64,000 bases of DNA from Chaenocephalus aceratus (lineage: Eukaryota > Chordata > Actinopteri > Perciformes > Channichthyidae). The translations under genes and the position numbers were made by a program. The stretch's first letter is position 1; each line of letters begins with the position of its first letter. The stretch covers positions 11,389,456 through 11,453,455 of the forward strand of contig CM043792.1 in the NCBI GenBank assembly GCA_023974075.1. The letters are read 5' to 3'. The notes below the pieces were generated by a model that made no database searches, was not told the DNA's origin, and saw nothing but the letters and a program-made list of their open reading frames with translations. Positions 63,534 through 64,000 of the stretch are shown piece by piece.

Positions 63534-64000
63534 TCAATATCCATTACATTTTTAGTAGAATGAATGTGTATCTTATCTAATACTGCCTGACGATGCCAGA
63601 GTAGCTGTCTTATGGAGTATGCACTATATGAGAAAAAACAGTCAAATGTTTAGATATCCCTACTGAGCACAAACATTCATTTCACTGTTTTCGATTTGAA
63701 AAGCCATCATAAATGTTTATTGTGTGGCGATGAGAGGAAAAAAAAGGTTTTATTTATTTTTTGAAAAGTCATATTTTCGTCTTTACGTAATATTAGTCAT
63801 TAAACATATACAACTCTATTACACTGCTCACATAGATCAAATACAGGGCTGTACTGAGCAGTTCAAAACTAAAATGCTACATTCAAATATTAAATTAACA
63901 TTTGAATTCTGCAAAGCTTCTTTTTTTTGTCTGATGTATTTTCATTTACTTTAAAGCTGGTATTTGTTCAAGGTTGCAGATAAAGATTGGTTTTATTATA
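63534..64000. other. Right margin, no feature seen
   Basis: AT-rich sequence with no gene or repeat border recognised. It may include the end of the u2af2 transcript. Confidence 0.4.

Overview
This is nuclear DNA from a teleost fish. The evidence is four vertebrate genes with GT-AG introns, large amounts of hAT, piggyBac-like, Harbinger-like, Ty3/gypsy and L2-type repeats, tRNA-derived SINEs, and long TG/CA runs. No bacterial operon, CRISPR array or rRNA/tRNA gene is visible.

Left part (1-31.6 kb): a gene-poor transposon bed. It holds a probable intronless coiled-coil gene (2413-4035) followed by a 178-bp tandem repeat and an orphan piece of the same gene, a large minisatellite (5.7-6.6 kb), and a hAT transposase remnant of FAM200/ZBED5 type split by a second hAT. 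At 10492-13866 lies an LTR retrotransposon of Gmr1/SCAN-type gypsy ancestry. It has matching LTRs, a proline-tRNA-like primer site and a polypurine tract, but no reverse transcriptase or integrase. Its Gag-protease reading frame ends in a spliced copy of the two RNA-binding zinc fingers of the host splicing factor ZRANB2. I regard this host-gene capture as the main discovery. Further right are a BED-finger hAT, a 3-kb foldback element with 508-bp inverted ends, and, at 23240-31616, a piggyBac-like element containing a Russian-doll nest of insertions. Most levels of that nest can be dated relative to each other by intact 8-bp target duplications.

Right part (32.6-64 kb): an ordinary gene neighbourhood. 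The order is gsg1l2 (+, five exons, 305 aa), natd1 (-, three exons, 130 aa), dhrs7c (-, six exons, 311 aa) and u2af2 (+, eleven exons, 563 aa). GSG1L2 and DHRS7C are also neighbours on human chromosome 17p, so at least this part is conserved vertebrate synteny. All exon joins given were checked by splice phase; transcripts were not available. u2af2 is unusual because a 21-nt tandem repeat of about 15 units has enlarged its RS domain. Introns and spacers carry MITEs, hAT fragments, SINEs and A/C-rich simple tracts.

The four genes serve unrelated cell roles: a tetraspan membrane protein, a small acetyltransferase-like protein, a sarcoplasmic-reticulum dehydrogenase and a pre-mRNA splicing factor. 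They form a syntenic block, not a pathway.
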